From Betaproteobacteria bacterium (lineage in GTDB: Bacteria > Pseudomonadota > Gammaproteobacteria > Burkholderiales > Casimicrobiaceae): 15,639 nucleotides of DNA. Positions 7,396 through 13,566 of this stretch are shown piece by piece; the first letter of the stretch is position 1, and each line of letters starts with the position of its first letter. Location of the stretch: contig JAAFHR010000020.1 in assembly GCA_013298455.1 (NCBI GenBank), positions 1 to 15,639 on the forward strand. The letters run 5' to 3'. The notes beneath the pieces were generated by a model. It did not search any database. It was not told the origin of the DNA and saw only the letters and a program-made list of their open reading frames with translations. A program made the translations under genes and the position numbers.

Positions 7396-7447
7396 GGTCG
7401 CTCTGGCTAGCTAAGCACGATTCACCCTCACATTTCGGATTTGCAAC

Positions 7448-8254
7448 ATGCCCATCCTCCAAGACAAAAAAATTCTCTTGACCGGTTTGCTCTCCAATCG
7501 ATCCATTGCGTTCGGTATCGGCAAAGCACTACAACGCGAAGGCGCGACGTTGGCCTTTACCTATGCGGGCGAAGCGATGAAGGAGCGCGTCAACAAGCTC
7601 GCGCCGGAGCTGGGCGGCGGCTTGATCATGTCGATGGATGTGACGCAACAAGACGAAATTGATGGCACATTCGATACGTTGAAGCGCGAATGGGGTTCGC
7701 TCGATGGTGTGGTGCACTCGATTGGTTATGCGCCGCGTGAGGCAATTTCGGGCGACTTTCTGGATGGCTTGTCGCGCGCATCGTTTATGACGGCGATGGA
7801 TATTTCGGCGTACAGTTTTGCGGCGCTTGGTAAGGCTTCGCGCGAATTGATGGCGGGGCGCAACGGCGCGCTCTTGACGCTCTCTTACTTGGGCGCGGTG
7901 CGCTCGGTGCCCAACTACAACACCATGGGTGTGGCCAAGGCTGCGCTTGAGGCCAATGTGCGCTACATGGCGGCGAGCTTGGGGCCGCTGGGCACACGGG
8001 TCAACGGCATCAGCGCAGGCCCGATCAAAACGCTCGCTGCAGCGGGCATCGCGGGCTTTTCAACGATGCTCAAAAACTTCGCGGCTGCATCGCCGCTGAA
8101 GAGAAACATCACCGCCGATGAGGTGGGCAACGTCGCCGCGTTTTTATTGAGCGATTGGGCGAGTGCGATGACGGGCGAAATTCTCTACGTTGACAACGGC
8201 TATTCGCACGTTGCCGCCGGGATGGACGACGGTGGCGAGAAGCCGAAGGAATAG
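7448..8254 (+). CDS. fabI: Enoyl-[acyl-carrier-protein] reductase (NADH) FabI
   Basis: FabI reduces trans-2-enoyl-ACP in the last step of each fatty acid elongation cycle and is the target of triclosan and isoniazid-like inhibitors. The 268-residue protein has the FabI-specific Rossmann opening (LLTGLLSNRSIAFGIGKAL), the DVT cofactor segment and HSIGYAP with Gly93. The catalytic pair and lysine are Tyr147, Tyr157 and Lys164 in YLGA...PNYNTMGVAKAALEANVRYMA. Gly93 matches the wild-type residue of triclosan-sensitive enzymes. The C-terminus has ILYVDNGYSHVAAGM and a short acidic tail. It is divergent from hslU and convergent with lysR. No strong Shine-Dalgarno is seen, only GGA about ten bases upstream. 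Confidence 0.97.
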   Translation: MPILQDKKILLTGLLSNRSIAFGIGKALQREGATLAFTYAGEAMKERVNKLAPELGGGLIMSMDVTQQDEIDGTFDTLKREWGSLDGVVHSIGYAPREAISGDFLDGLSRASFMTAMDISAYSFAALGKASRELMAGRNGALLTLSYLGAVRSVPNYNTMGVAKAALEANVRYMAASLGPLGTRVNGISAGPIKTLAAAGIAGFSTMLKNFAAASPLKRNITADEVGNVAAFLLSDWASAMTGEILYVDNGYSHVAAGMDDGGEKPKE

Positions 8255-8292
8255 CCTACCCAGCTATTTCTACTAACGCCCCAATTTATAAG

Positions 8293-8347
8293 GGCTTTGC
8301 GTGATTTTTAATGATTTTCGAAAAATTACTAAAATCGACGAAACGCC
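8293..8347. terminator. AT-rich imperfect hairpin between convergent fabI and lysR
   Basis: The 150-bp gap 8255-8404 is strikingly AT-rich. GGCTTTGCGTGATTTT (8293-8308) pairs imperfectly with AAAATCGACGAAACGCC (8331-8347). The centre is the perfect palindrome TTTTCGAAAA (8315-8324). A second small stem-loop, GGCTTT-N7-AAAGCC, lies at 8359-8377. Neither has a classic GC stem with a U tract. The position between two convergent genes suggests a bidirectional terminator. Confidence 0.4.
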
Positions 8348-8404
8348 ATATTTATCAAGGCTTTTGCAAGTAAAGCCGACTGTTGAATCTCTCTCCGTTA
8401 GTCG

Positions 8405-9322
8405 CTAATTCAACGCGGCCGACGCGAACAAATTAGCAAGCAATTCCGTGAGCGCCGCCACTTCTTTACTCGGTGCGCTCGCCGGATAAAGCACGATTTC
8501 AGAATCACTGAGCGGCGGGAATCCATCACGGCGCGCCAACACGCCGTGCTCATCCGTCATGGCGCTTTCTGTCAACGCACCTACGCCAACGCCCGCTGCA
8601 ATCGCCGTTTGCAACGACAAGACACTTTGCCCGCAATACGCCACATACCAACCCTGATGCGCTTGATCGAGCACCTTGATCGCTTGTGCGCGCACACCGC
8701 AGCCCAAGGGCAACACGGCGAGCGGCACATCGGCGCGAGCGATCTTCGCGGCGCTGCTAATTCGTTTCACAGCACTGCGCTCACGAGCGCACACCCAGAA
8801 GAGTTTTTCGCGACGCAGCACCAAAACCTTCGCTGAGCGGCTCGTCGTCGCAGACGTCCCCGCATCCACCGCATCCCGTCGCCCAATCACGATGTCTAGT
8901 TCAGCGGCTTTCTTTTTTGCGAGCAATTCACCCGTAACGCCGCTCGTGACTTCAACCCGCGCATCGGGGTAGAGCGCTCGAAAGCGCATCAACAAATCGG
9001 GCAGCGCGTGTGGCACAAAATAATCGGTGATCCCCAATCGAATCGAGCCGCCAACTGCGCCGTGCGTCACATGATGCACGGCCTCATCATGCAATCGCAG
9101 CACGTCGCGCGCGTAGCCCAAGAGCGCTTCACCGCGCGGCGTCACTGAAAACGATCGACGATTTCTCTCGAATACGACGAAGCCCAAACGCTCTTCAAGC
9201 TTCTTGATTTGCGCGCTGACGGTCGACTGCGTTCGCGCAACGCGCTCGGCAGTTATCGTGAAACTTTTGTTATCCGCCAGCGTGACAAACGTGCGCAAAC
9301 TATCGATATCAAGATTGATCAA
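8405..9322 (-). CDS. LysR-family transcriptional regulator, TTG start
   Basis: A 305-residue LysR-type regulator. The N-terminal winged helix-turn-helix spans about residues 5-65 (LDIDSLRTFVTLADNKSFTITAERVARTQSTVSAQI is the recognisable core), followed by a linker helix and a periplasmic-binding-protein-like effector domain (GSIRLGITDYFVPHALPDLL, then the C-terminal lobe). The effector is unknown. No ATG lies near the conserved N-terminus. The TTG at 9322 has GAGG six bases upstream and gives the expected family start just before LDIDSLRTFV. It follows the DUF3455 gene by 11 bp in the same direction, which implies one operon rather than the usual divergent LysR-target layout. Confidence 0.92.
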   Translation of the reverse strand: MINLDIDSLRTFVTLADNKSFTITAERVARTQSTVSAQIKKLEERLGFVVFERNRRSFSVTPRGEALLGYARDVLRLHDEAVHHVTHGAVGGSIRLGITDYFVPHALPDLLMRFRALYPDARVEVTSGVTGELLAKKKAAELDIVIGRRDAVDAGTSATTSRSAKVLVLRREKLFWVCARERSAVKRISSAAKIARADVPLAVLPLGCGVRAQAIKVLDQAHQGWYVAYCGQSVLSLQTAIAAGVGVGALTESAMTDEHGVLARRDGFPPLSDSEIVLYPASAPSKEVAALTELLANLFASAALN

Positions 9323-9333
9323 CGGCTGCCTCG

Positions 9334-9861
9334 TTACTTGCTGAAATACTGGTAATCGGCGCTGTAGTAAACACGAACCTGCTTGCCTACATCGCCCGTG
9401 CTACAAGGCGTTGCGGGCGCTACACCACCCAGCGTGTTGATGCGTTGCAAACTCGTGATGTTCGCAAAAACACCCGCTTTGGGCTCGGCTTTCGTTGTGA
9501 TTAACAAATGTGGAATCGCGCCAGGGCGAGGCGCGTTGGCGCGGCCTTTGAGTGCACCAACGATCTTGCTGCCGTCGTCAGACTCCCACGACGGCCCGGC
9601 GTAGTGTTTGCCGACAAGCTTTCCCGACGCGTCGAACAAATCCGCTTCCGGTGCAATAAACGCCCAGCTCGGTTTGCCGTCCACCAACCGGCATTCGTAA
9701 ATCTGCACGCCGACAGCCGCGTAAGTAAAGCGCGCCGTTTCGCCGTCGGGCACCAAGTTCGTTGACACACTCGGCTGCGCCGTCACAACGCTCACCGACA
9801 AACCCGCAAACAGCGAAATCGCAATAAATCGAAGCGACGTAAATTTCAAACAAGCAATCAT
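9334..9861 (-). CDS. Exported DUF3455 domain protein
   Basis: A 175-residue protein with an N-terminal signal peptide: basic start, hydrophobic stretch at about residues 11-27, and likely cleavage after VTA before QPSVS. The mature part matches DUF3455 by recognisable blocks: AAVGVQIYECR, WAFIAPEADLFD, GKHYAGPSWESDDGSKIVG, the IPHLLI segment, INTLGG with a cysteine shortly after, and VRVYYSADYQYF. The function of the family is not established, and the location is presumably periplasmic. Two adjacent ATGs (9864 and 9861) are possible. GAGG lies 3 and 6 bases upstream respectively, so the second is preferred; a longer start at 9906 would put 15 extra residues before the signal peptide. The gene is followed by lysR after 11 bp. 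Confidence 0.8.
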   Translation of the reverse strand: MIACLKFTSLRFIAISLFAGLSVSVVTAQPSVSTNLVPDGETARFTYAAVGVQIYECRLVDGKPSWAFIAPEADLFDASGKLVGKHYAGPSWESDDGSKIVGALKGRANAPRPGAIPHLLITTKAEPKAGVFANITSLQRINTLGGVAPATPCSTGDVGKQVRVYYSADYQYFSK

Positions 9862-9903
9862 CATGAACCTCAAAAGTGTGGTGTCGAAGATGAAATTGTT
9901 GGT

Positions 9904-9919
9904 CAAATATTGATATTTG
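9904..9919. promoter_or_regulatory. 16-base dyad upstream of the DUF3455-lysR operon
   Basis: CAAATATTGATATTTG is a perfect dyad with 7-base arms and a 2-base spacer. It is centred about 50 bases upstream of the DUF3455 start. A T-N11-A pair, the loose LysR box, can be drawn from 9903 to 9915. The site may be the operator of the operon. The region is AT-rich, which raises the chance of coincidence. Confidence 0.35.
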
Positions 9920-9974
9920 TGAAACGAATTTATTATGTATCAGTTATCGAAAAGGTAGATAAAAAGCACATTCC

Positions 9975-9991
9975 CACCGTTCTGTACGGTG
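9975..9991. repeat. Small perfect stem-loop
   Basis: CACCGT-TCTGT-ACGGTG forms a 6-bp stem with a 5-base loop, about 114 bases upstream of the DUF3455 start. On the minus strand a T5 run follows the stem only after about nine bases, so it is a poor terminator. Function unknown. Confidence 0.35.
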
Positions 9992-10030
9992 AGTCAATCG
10001 TCAAAGTTTGCCCAAATTCGTTACACCAGC

Positions 10031-10156
10031 CCTTCGACAAGCTCAGCAATAAGTATTGTCATCCTGAGCGGAGCGAAGGATCAGCATGCGCGGAGAGATC
10101 GTCCATGCGAGCGGGAACATATGCACACTGATGTTTCGCTCCGCTCAACATGACAA
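10031..10156. repeat. Three-armed extragenic repeat (REP/MITE-like)
   Basis: Arm B (10056-10077, containing CCTGAGCGGAGCGAA) and arm C (10135-10156, containing TTCGCTCCGCTCA) are inverted copies that match at 20 of 22 bases across a 57-base loop. Arm A (10031-10046, CCTTCGACAAGCTCAG) is a further inverted match to 10064-10079 at 12 of 16 bases. Sequences of the type CCTTCGACAAGCTCAG and CATCCTGAGCGGAGCGAAGG are known as abundant extragenic repeats in many bacterial genomes. There is no coding capacity. Confidence 0.75.
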
Positions 10157-10317
10157 CGGCTCAAAAGTGTCTTTATCCGAATCATGTTGAGAATCTAGTG
10201 AACAATTTTTTCAAAGCACCTACGAAATATGGCGTTCGTGAAGAAAACTGCGTTTATTGAATGGCGCTCGAAACAACGTAGAACCCCAATTTTTATGGAA
10301 GAAACGCCAAAAAGCTG

Positions 10318-10728
10318 TTAACTCAAAGTCAGCAACTCCGGCGACACAATCGCAAACGGCAGATTGCGTTTGCGAAGCTTCAACAGCGCTCGGTCGTAGC
10401 TCACCAACGCATCGGCTTTGCCGCACAATGCAACGTTAAGAAACTTTTGATCATCACGATCACTGCATTTCGGTAGTGATTCGATCTGCTCACGATCAAT
10501 CGTGATCCATTCGATAAACGGTCCGAGATGCGCGATGCCCTCGGCAATTTGATCGTCGCTCAGCTTGAACATCGGATAGCAGAGCACCGCTTTGAGTTCG
10601 CGATACGTTGCAATGGATAAGAGCGGCGTCACTCGCTTTTCTTGCCACGCCGCACGCAGCGGCAAATGTCGCGAATCGCGAAACACCAACGCTGACACCA
10701 GCACGTTGGTGTCGATGACCAATCGCAT
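10318..10728 (-). CDS. PIN-domain nuclease, putative toxin of COG1569 type
   Basis: A 136-residue single-domain protein with the PIN fold used by VapC-like RNases. Acidic metal-binding residues are visible: Asp6 in VIDTNVLVSAL, Glu44 in TYRELKAVL, Asp90/92/93 in SDRDDQKFLNVAL, and Asp112 in ADALVSYDRALL. The segment CSDRDDQKFL is typical of the putative toxin PIN family COG1569. Such proteins cleave RNA and usually pair with a small antitoxin. Here the gene starts 17 bp after the hydroxybutyrate dehydrogenase stop, on the same strand, and no antitoxin reading frame is seen on either side. It could be a solitary or domesticated nuclease, or the antitoxin could be elsewhere. Confidence 0.87.
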   Translation of the reverse strand: MRLVIDTNVLVSALVFRDSRHLPLRAAWQEKRVTPLLSIATYRELKAVLCYPMFKLSDDQIAEGIAHLGPFIEWITIDREQIESLPKCSDRDDQKFLNVALCGKADALVSYDRALLKLRKRNLPFAIVSPELLTLS

Positions 10729-10745
10729 CGAAGTGTCGCGATGCG

Positions 10746-11534
10746 CTACTGCGCCGTCCAGCCGCCATCCATGCTGTAGGCGCTGCCCGTCATGTTTTCA
10801 GCGGCATCGCTGCATAAAAATAGCGCGAGTTCGGCAAGCTGTTCGGGCGTGACAAATCGCTCGTTGGGTTGCTTCTCGCCAACCAATGAACGGGTGGCTT
10901 CATCAACAGAAATTCCCTGAGCTTCGGCGCGCGCAACGATTTGTTTTCGTACCAGCGGCGTGTCCACCCAACCGGGGCAAATCGCGTTGCAAGTCACGCC
11001 GAGCTTGGCGTTTTCAAGCGCAGTGGCTTTGGTCAAACCAATGATGCCGTGCTTCGCGGCAACGTAGGCTGATTTGTTGGCAGAGGCTACCAAACCATGC
11101 GCGGAGGCGATATTGATGATGCGCCCGAAGCCTTGCTGTTGCATCGCGGGCAGCGCGATTTTTGATGTGTGAAACGCGCTCGACAAATTGATCGCAATCA
11201 CCGCATCCCAGCGCTCATCGGGAAACTCGGGCAGCGGCGACACATGCTGAATGCCGGCGTTGTTCACAAGCACATCAACGCGCCCACAAATCGCAAGCGT
11301 CTGCTTTACAAGCATTTGCGCATCGGGTCCTTTCGACAAATTCGCCGGAATGAAATGAACGCGCGTTTTCGACGCCTCCGAAATGGCTTCCCGCAATCGA
11401 TCAATCTCAGCAGGATCGCCAAAGCCGTTCATAACAACCTCCGCCCCCGCCATCGCGAAGCGGCGAGCCATGGTAAGCCCAATGCCGCTAGTGGATCCGG
11501 TGACGAGGGCGACGCGGTTTTCTAAAGTTTTCAT
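10746..11534 (-). CDS. bdhA: 3-hydroxybutyrate dehydrogenase (SDR family)
   Basis: A 262-residue classical short-chain dehydrogenase that interconverts 3-hydroxybutyrate and acetoacetate with NAD, used in polyhydroxybutyrate or ketone-body turnover. Motifs are the cofactor loop TGSTSGIG (12-19), NNAG (91-94), catalytic Ser144, Tyr157 and Lys161 (NIASAHG, SAYVAAKHG), the PGWVDTPLV loop and the C-terminal MDGGW. The stretch VDTPLVRKQI, the AEAQGIS insert and the GEKQPNERFVTPEQLA segment fit bacterial 3-hydroxybutyrate dehydrogenases rather than FabG. The ATG at 11534 fits the family start (MKTLENRVALVTG). Upstream starts at 11549 and 11570 are open but not conserved in type. No Shine-Dalgarno is visible for any of them. 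The PIN gene follows after 17 bp. Confidence 0.87.
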   Translation of the reverse strand: MKTLENRVALVTGSTSGIGLTMARRFAMAGAEVVMNGFGDPAEIDRLREAISEASKTRVHFIPANLSKGPDAQMLVKQTLAICGRVDVLVNNAGIQHVSPLPEFPDERWDAVIAINLSSAFHTSKIALPAMQQQGFGRIINIASAHGLVASANKSAYVAAKHGIIGLTKATALENAKLGVTCNAICPGWVDTPLVRKQIVARAEAQGISVDEATRSLVGEKQPNERFVTPEQLAELALFLCSDAAENMTGSAYSMDGGWTAQ

Positions 11535-11588
11535 AGGAAGCTCGAACATTGAATGAAATGATTTTGTCACGCAAGGGGGGCGAATGTC

Positions 11589-11736
11589 TTGCCACAGATT
11601 TCACAGATTACACAGATTCAATGCTCGCCTACAGACGGTGCGCCTCGGCACCTCCGACAGATTCGCAGGATGTAGTTACGCCATCCCCATCATCACTCAT
11701 CGGTTCAATCTGTGTAATCTGTGAAATCGGTGGCAA
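11589..11736. repeat. Hairpin element 1, NCACAGATT tandem arms
   Basis: Two 30-base arms (11589-11618 and 11707-11736) are inverted copies matching at 29 of 30 bases across an 88-base loop. Each arm is GCC-type DNA made of three tandem 9-base units: CCACAGATT, TCACAGATT and ACACAGATT at 11592-11618. It begins 55 bases upstream of the bdhA start and ends 12 bases past the phr stop. CACAGATT-rich inverted repeats of this kind occur as dispersed elements in bacterial genomes. No coding capacity was seen in the loop. Confidence 0.8.
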
Positions 11737-11748
11737 AAAACTACGGCG

Positions 11749-13197
11749 CTACACCACCGCACTCTCCCGCCCCAGCGCCCGCTTGTACTCCGCCAACGTC
11801 GCTAAACGAGCGGCCGCGTGATCCACGATGGGTAGTGGGTAGTCGCGTCCTGGTTGAAAATTTCTTGCGCGTTGCTCGATGGGTGAAGTGAGCCATGGCG
11901 CATGAATGTCTTTGTTTGACAACGCCGTAAGCTCGGGTACGTATTTTCGAATAAACGCGCCCTCCGCATCAAATTTTTCGCTTTGACTGATGGGATTGAA
12001 GATGCGGAAATAGGGCTGTGCATCGCAACCACTCGACGCCGCCCATTGCCAGCCGCCGTTGTTGGCCGAGAGATCAAAATCGTTTAGTGTTTGTGCGAAA
12101 TACGTTTCGCCCCACCGCCAATCGATGAGCAAATCCTTGATCAAAAAACTTGCGGCAACCATGCGCAAACGGTTGTGCATGTAACCGGTTTGATTGAGCT
12201 GTCGCATCGCGGCGTCAACGATGGGATAGCCTGTTTGGCCATCGCACCAGGCTTTGAAATGTGTCTCGTTTTTACTCCAAGCAATTCGGTCGTATTCAGG
12301 CTTGAAGCTACCAGCGACCACGTGTGGATTGTGATGTAGGATGTGCGCGTAAAAATCGCGCCAGATCAGCTCCGAGAGCCACACCTCGGCACCGCGTGAG
12401 CCCTCGCGCCAACGCGTGTAGGCAGCGCGTGCAAGGCCACGAATGGATACCGTGCCGAAGCGCAGATGCGTTGACAAGTACGATGGGCCCTTGATGCTCG
12501 GGAAGTTTCGAGTTTCGTCATAGCGATCCATACGTCCCACGAAATCATCAAAGAGCTTTGCGCCACCGCTTGCTCCCGTGGGAAATTTCAAAGCTCGCAA
12601 ATTCGTGCGCTCGAAGCCCATTGCTTCAAGCGTTGGCACCTCGCCACTCACCGCGCCAGCAAACGCATCACGATGCGCTTCAACGGCGTAAGGCTTTAAG
12701 AAGTCGTTGTCGATCCGTTTCAGCCAAGCGTTTTTGTAGGGTGTGAATACCGAGAAAAATTTTCCGCCTTGCGTCAACACTTCGTCTTTTTCGAAGACGA
12801 CGTGATCTTTCCGGGTTTCGAAGGCGATGCCCTTCGCTTTCAAAGCGTCCGCAACTGCGCGATCTCTCGTGGTTGCTTGCGGCTCGTAATCATGATTGGT
12901 GAGCACGGCATCGACATCGAGCTGCACTGCTAAACGAGGAATCCCCGCGCGCGCATGATCATGCAACACGTGCAAATCACCGCCCAAAGCTCGCAGGGCG
13001 TCGCGAAGCTCCACAACACTATCCCAAATGAATTCAACCCTACGATCTGCTTTGTGGGGCAGCAGGTCAAGAATTTCTTTGTCAAACACGAAAACACAAT
13101 GCACTCGTTTCGAATGCGTGAGCGCGGCATGCAGCGCGGCATTGTCAAACGAGCGCAAATCGCGCCGAAACCAAAAAAGTGCGGAGTCAAATTTCAT
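11749..13197 (-). CDS. phr: Class I deoxyribodipyrimidine photolyase
   Basis: The 482-residue flavoprotein repairs cyclobutane pyrimidine dimers using blue light. The N-terminal antenna-binding domain covers about residues 1-130 (LFWFRRDLRSFDNAAL). The FAD-binding domain includes GPSYLSTHLRFGTVS, EVWLSELIWRDFYAHIL, GYPIVDAAMRQLNQTGYMHN, RLRMVAASFLIKDLLIDW and NNGGWQWAASSGCDAQPYF. The electron-transfer Trp triad is present at W307, W360 and W383, with the same 53- and 23-residue spacing as in E. coli PhrB. The ATG at 13197 gives the standard start; the frame stays open to 13311 but that extension is non-homologous and lies in repeat DNA. Both flanks carry related hairpin elements. No clear promoter or Shine-Dalgarno was found upstream. 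Confidence 0.96.
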   Translation of the reverse strand: MKFDSALFWFRRDLRSFDNAALHAALTHSKRVHCVFVFDKEILDLLPHKADRRVEFIWDSVVELRDALRALGGDLHVLHDHARAGIPRLAVQLDVDAVLTNHDYEPQATTRDRAVADALKAKGIAFETRKDHVVFEKDEVLTQGGKFFSVFTPYKNAWLKRIDNDFLKPYAVEAHRDAFAGAVSGEVPTLEAMGFERTNLRALKFPTGASGGAKLFDDFVGRMDRYDETRNFPSIKGPSYLSTHLRFGTVSIRGLARAAYTRWREGSRGAEVWLSELIWRDFYAHILHHNPHVVAGSFKPEYDRIAWSKNETHFKAWCDGQTGYPIVDAAMRQLNQTGYMHNRLRMVAASFLIKDLLIDWRWGETYFAQTLNDFDLSANNGGWQWAASSGCDAQPYFRIFNPISQSEKFDAEGAFIRKYVPELTALSNKDIHAPWLTSPIEQRARNFQPGRDYPLPIVDHAAARLATLAEYKRALGRESAVV

Positions 13198-13215
13198 CAG
13201 ATAGCAATTGATTCG

Positions 13216-13237
13216 TGTAGGAGCGGTTTTACCGCGA
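13216..13237. repeat. REP-like palindrome, left side of the phr/yqgE gap
   Basis: TGTAGGAGCGG followed by TTTTACCGCGA contains the stem GCGGT-TTT-ACCGC (13223-13235). It resembles the GTAGGAGCGG-type extragenic repeats well known from Xanthomonas and Pseudomonas genomes. It lies 18 bases upstream of the phr start. Confidence 0.55.
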
Positions 13238-13306
13238 TTTGCGGCGCTTGGGCTGACGTTTGAATTTTGTGCAAACGAAGCGCCCAACGAGTAGGCGAAG
13301 ACCTGA

Positions 13307-13451
13307 CCCAATGCTGTTCACCTATGAACTGGCCTTCTATATTTTTGCCACAGATTTCACAGATGACACAGATTTCGAATGGCTGCATCGGCGCTCATCT
13401 GTGCAATCTGTGAAATCTGTGGCTAAAAATTCTTGATTGAACAGCATTGGG
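13307..13451. repeat. Hairpin element 2 framed by a perfect 14-base inverted repeat
   Basis: CCCAATGCTGTTCA at 13307-13320 and its exact complement TGAACAGCATTGGG at 13438-13451 enclose 117 bases. Inside lies a second NCACAGATT hairpin: arms 13347-13373 and 13397-13423 match at 25 of 27 bases around a 23-base loop, with ATTTTT-type flanks on both sides. The arm units are CCACAGATT, TCACAGATG and ACACAGATT. It is the same family as the element at 11589-11736 but with a shorter loop and an extra outer inverted repeat. No target-site duplication was apparent. Confidence 0.8.
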
Positions 13452-13492
13452 ACTTGGCCGCGCTTCTCGCTGGAACCGTTTTATTGCACCAA

Positions 13493-13515
13493 GCGACGGC
13501 AGGTCGTCGCCTACA
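13493..13515. repeat. REP-like palindrome, right side of the phr/yqgE gap
   Basis: GCGACG-GCAGGT-CGTCGC (13493-13510) is a perfect 6-bp stem followed by CTACA. On the minus strand it begins TGTAGGCGACG, similar in form to the left palindrome at 13216-13237 and in the opposite orientation, like the paired ends of a composite repeat. Confidence 0.5.
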
Positions 13516-13554
13516 GCCCCGCACGGCCTTCCCCATCTGCCCACGTCAAAACCG

Positions 13555-13560
13555 TAAAAT
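13555..13560 (+). promoter_or_regulatory. Candidate -10 box very close to the yqgE start
   Basis: TAAAAT, in the context CCGTAAAATGG, ends six bases before the yqgE ATG. If used, transcription would start at or next to the ATG and give a leaderless message; this fits the absence of a Shine-Dalgarno. No -35 match was found. Confidence 0.3.
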
Positions 13561-13566
13561 GGCAAC

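Larger units (their letters stand above)
9862..10317. other. Gene-free stretch between DUF3455 and the PIN nuclease
   Basis: About 455 bp with no credible gene on either strand. It holds the probable promoter of the DUF3455-lysR operon with a 16-base dyad (9904-9919), a small stem-loop (9975-9991) and a three-armed repeat (10031-10156). About 160 bases after that show nothing recognisable before the PIN stop codon. It is AT-rich at both ends and GC-rich within the repeat. Confidence 0.8.
13198..13566. other. Divergent phr/yqgE region filled with nested repeats
   Basis: These 369 bases lack a credible gene. From left to right they hold a REP-like palindrome (13216-13237), a 69-base spacer, the 14-base inverted repeat framing hairpin element 2 (13307-13451), a 41-base spacer and a second REP-like palindrome (13493-13515). 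About 50 bases then remain before yqgE. Promoters for both flanking genes must lie in or beside these repeats. Confidence 0.75.

Noticed and set aside
7343..7447. A remnant of hslV upstream of hslU
   Set aside because: The gap is 105 bases, shows no peptidase-like coding on either strand, and is accounted for by two divergent promoters.
9910..10131. A 73-codon plus-strand frame in the DUF3455/PIN gap
   Set aside because: It runs through the dyad, the stem-loop and the repeat arms, has no ribosome binding site and encodes the repeat sequence at its end.
10230..10309. Inverted repeat TGGCGTT / AACGCCA downstream of the PIN gene
   Set aside because: Seven-base arms separated by 66 bases are expected by chance, and no T tract follows.
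11592..13423. CACAGATT tandem units as a CRISPR array
   Set aside because: The units are 9 bases long with no spacers, arranged as inverted arms, and no cas gene is nearby.
11625..13516. Shared decamer TCGCCTACAG in the loop of hairpin element 1 and in the right REP-like palindrome
   Set aside because: Many 10-base matches are expected by chance between positions in a window this size, and the flanks do not extend the match.
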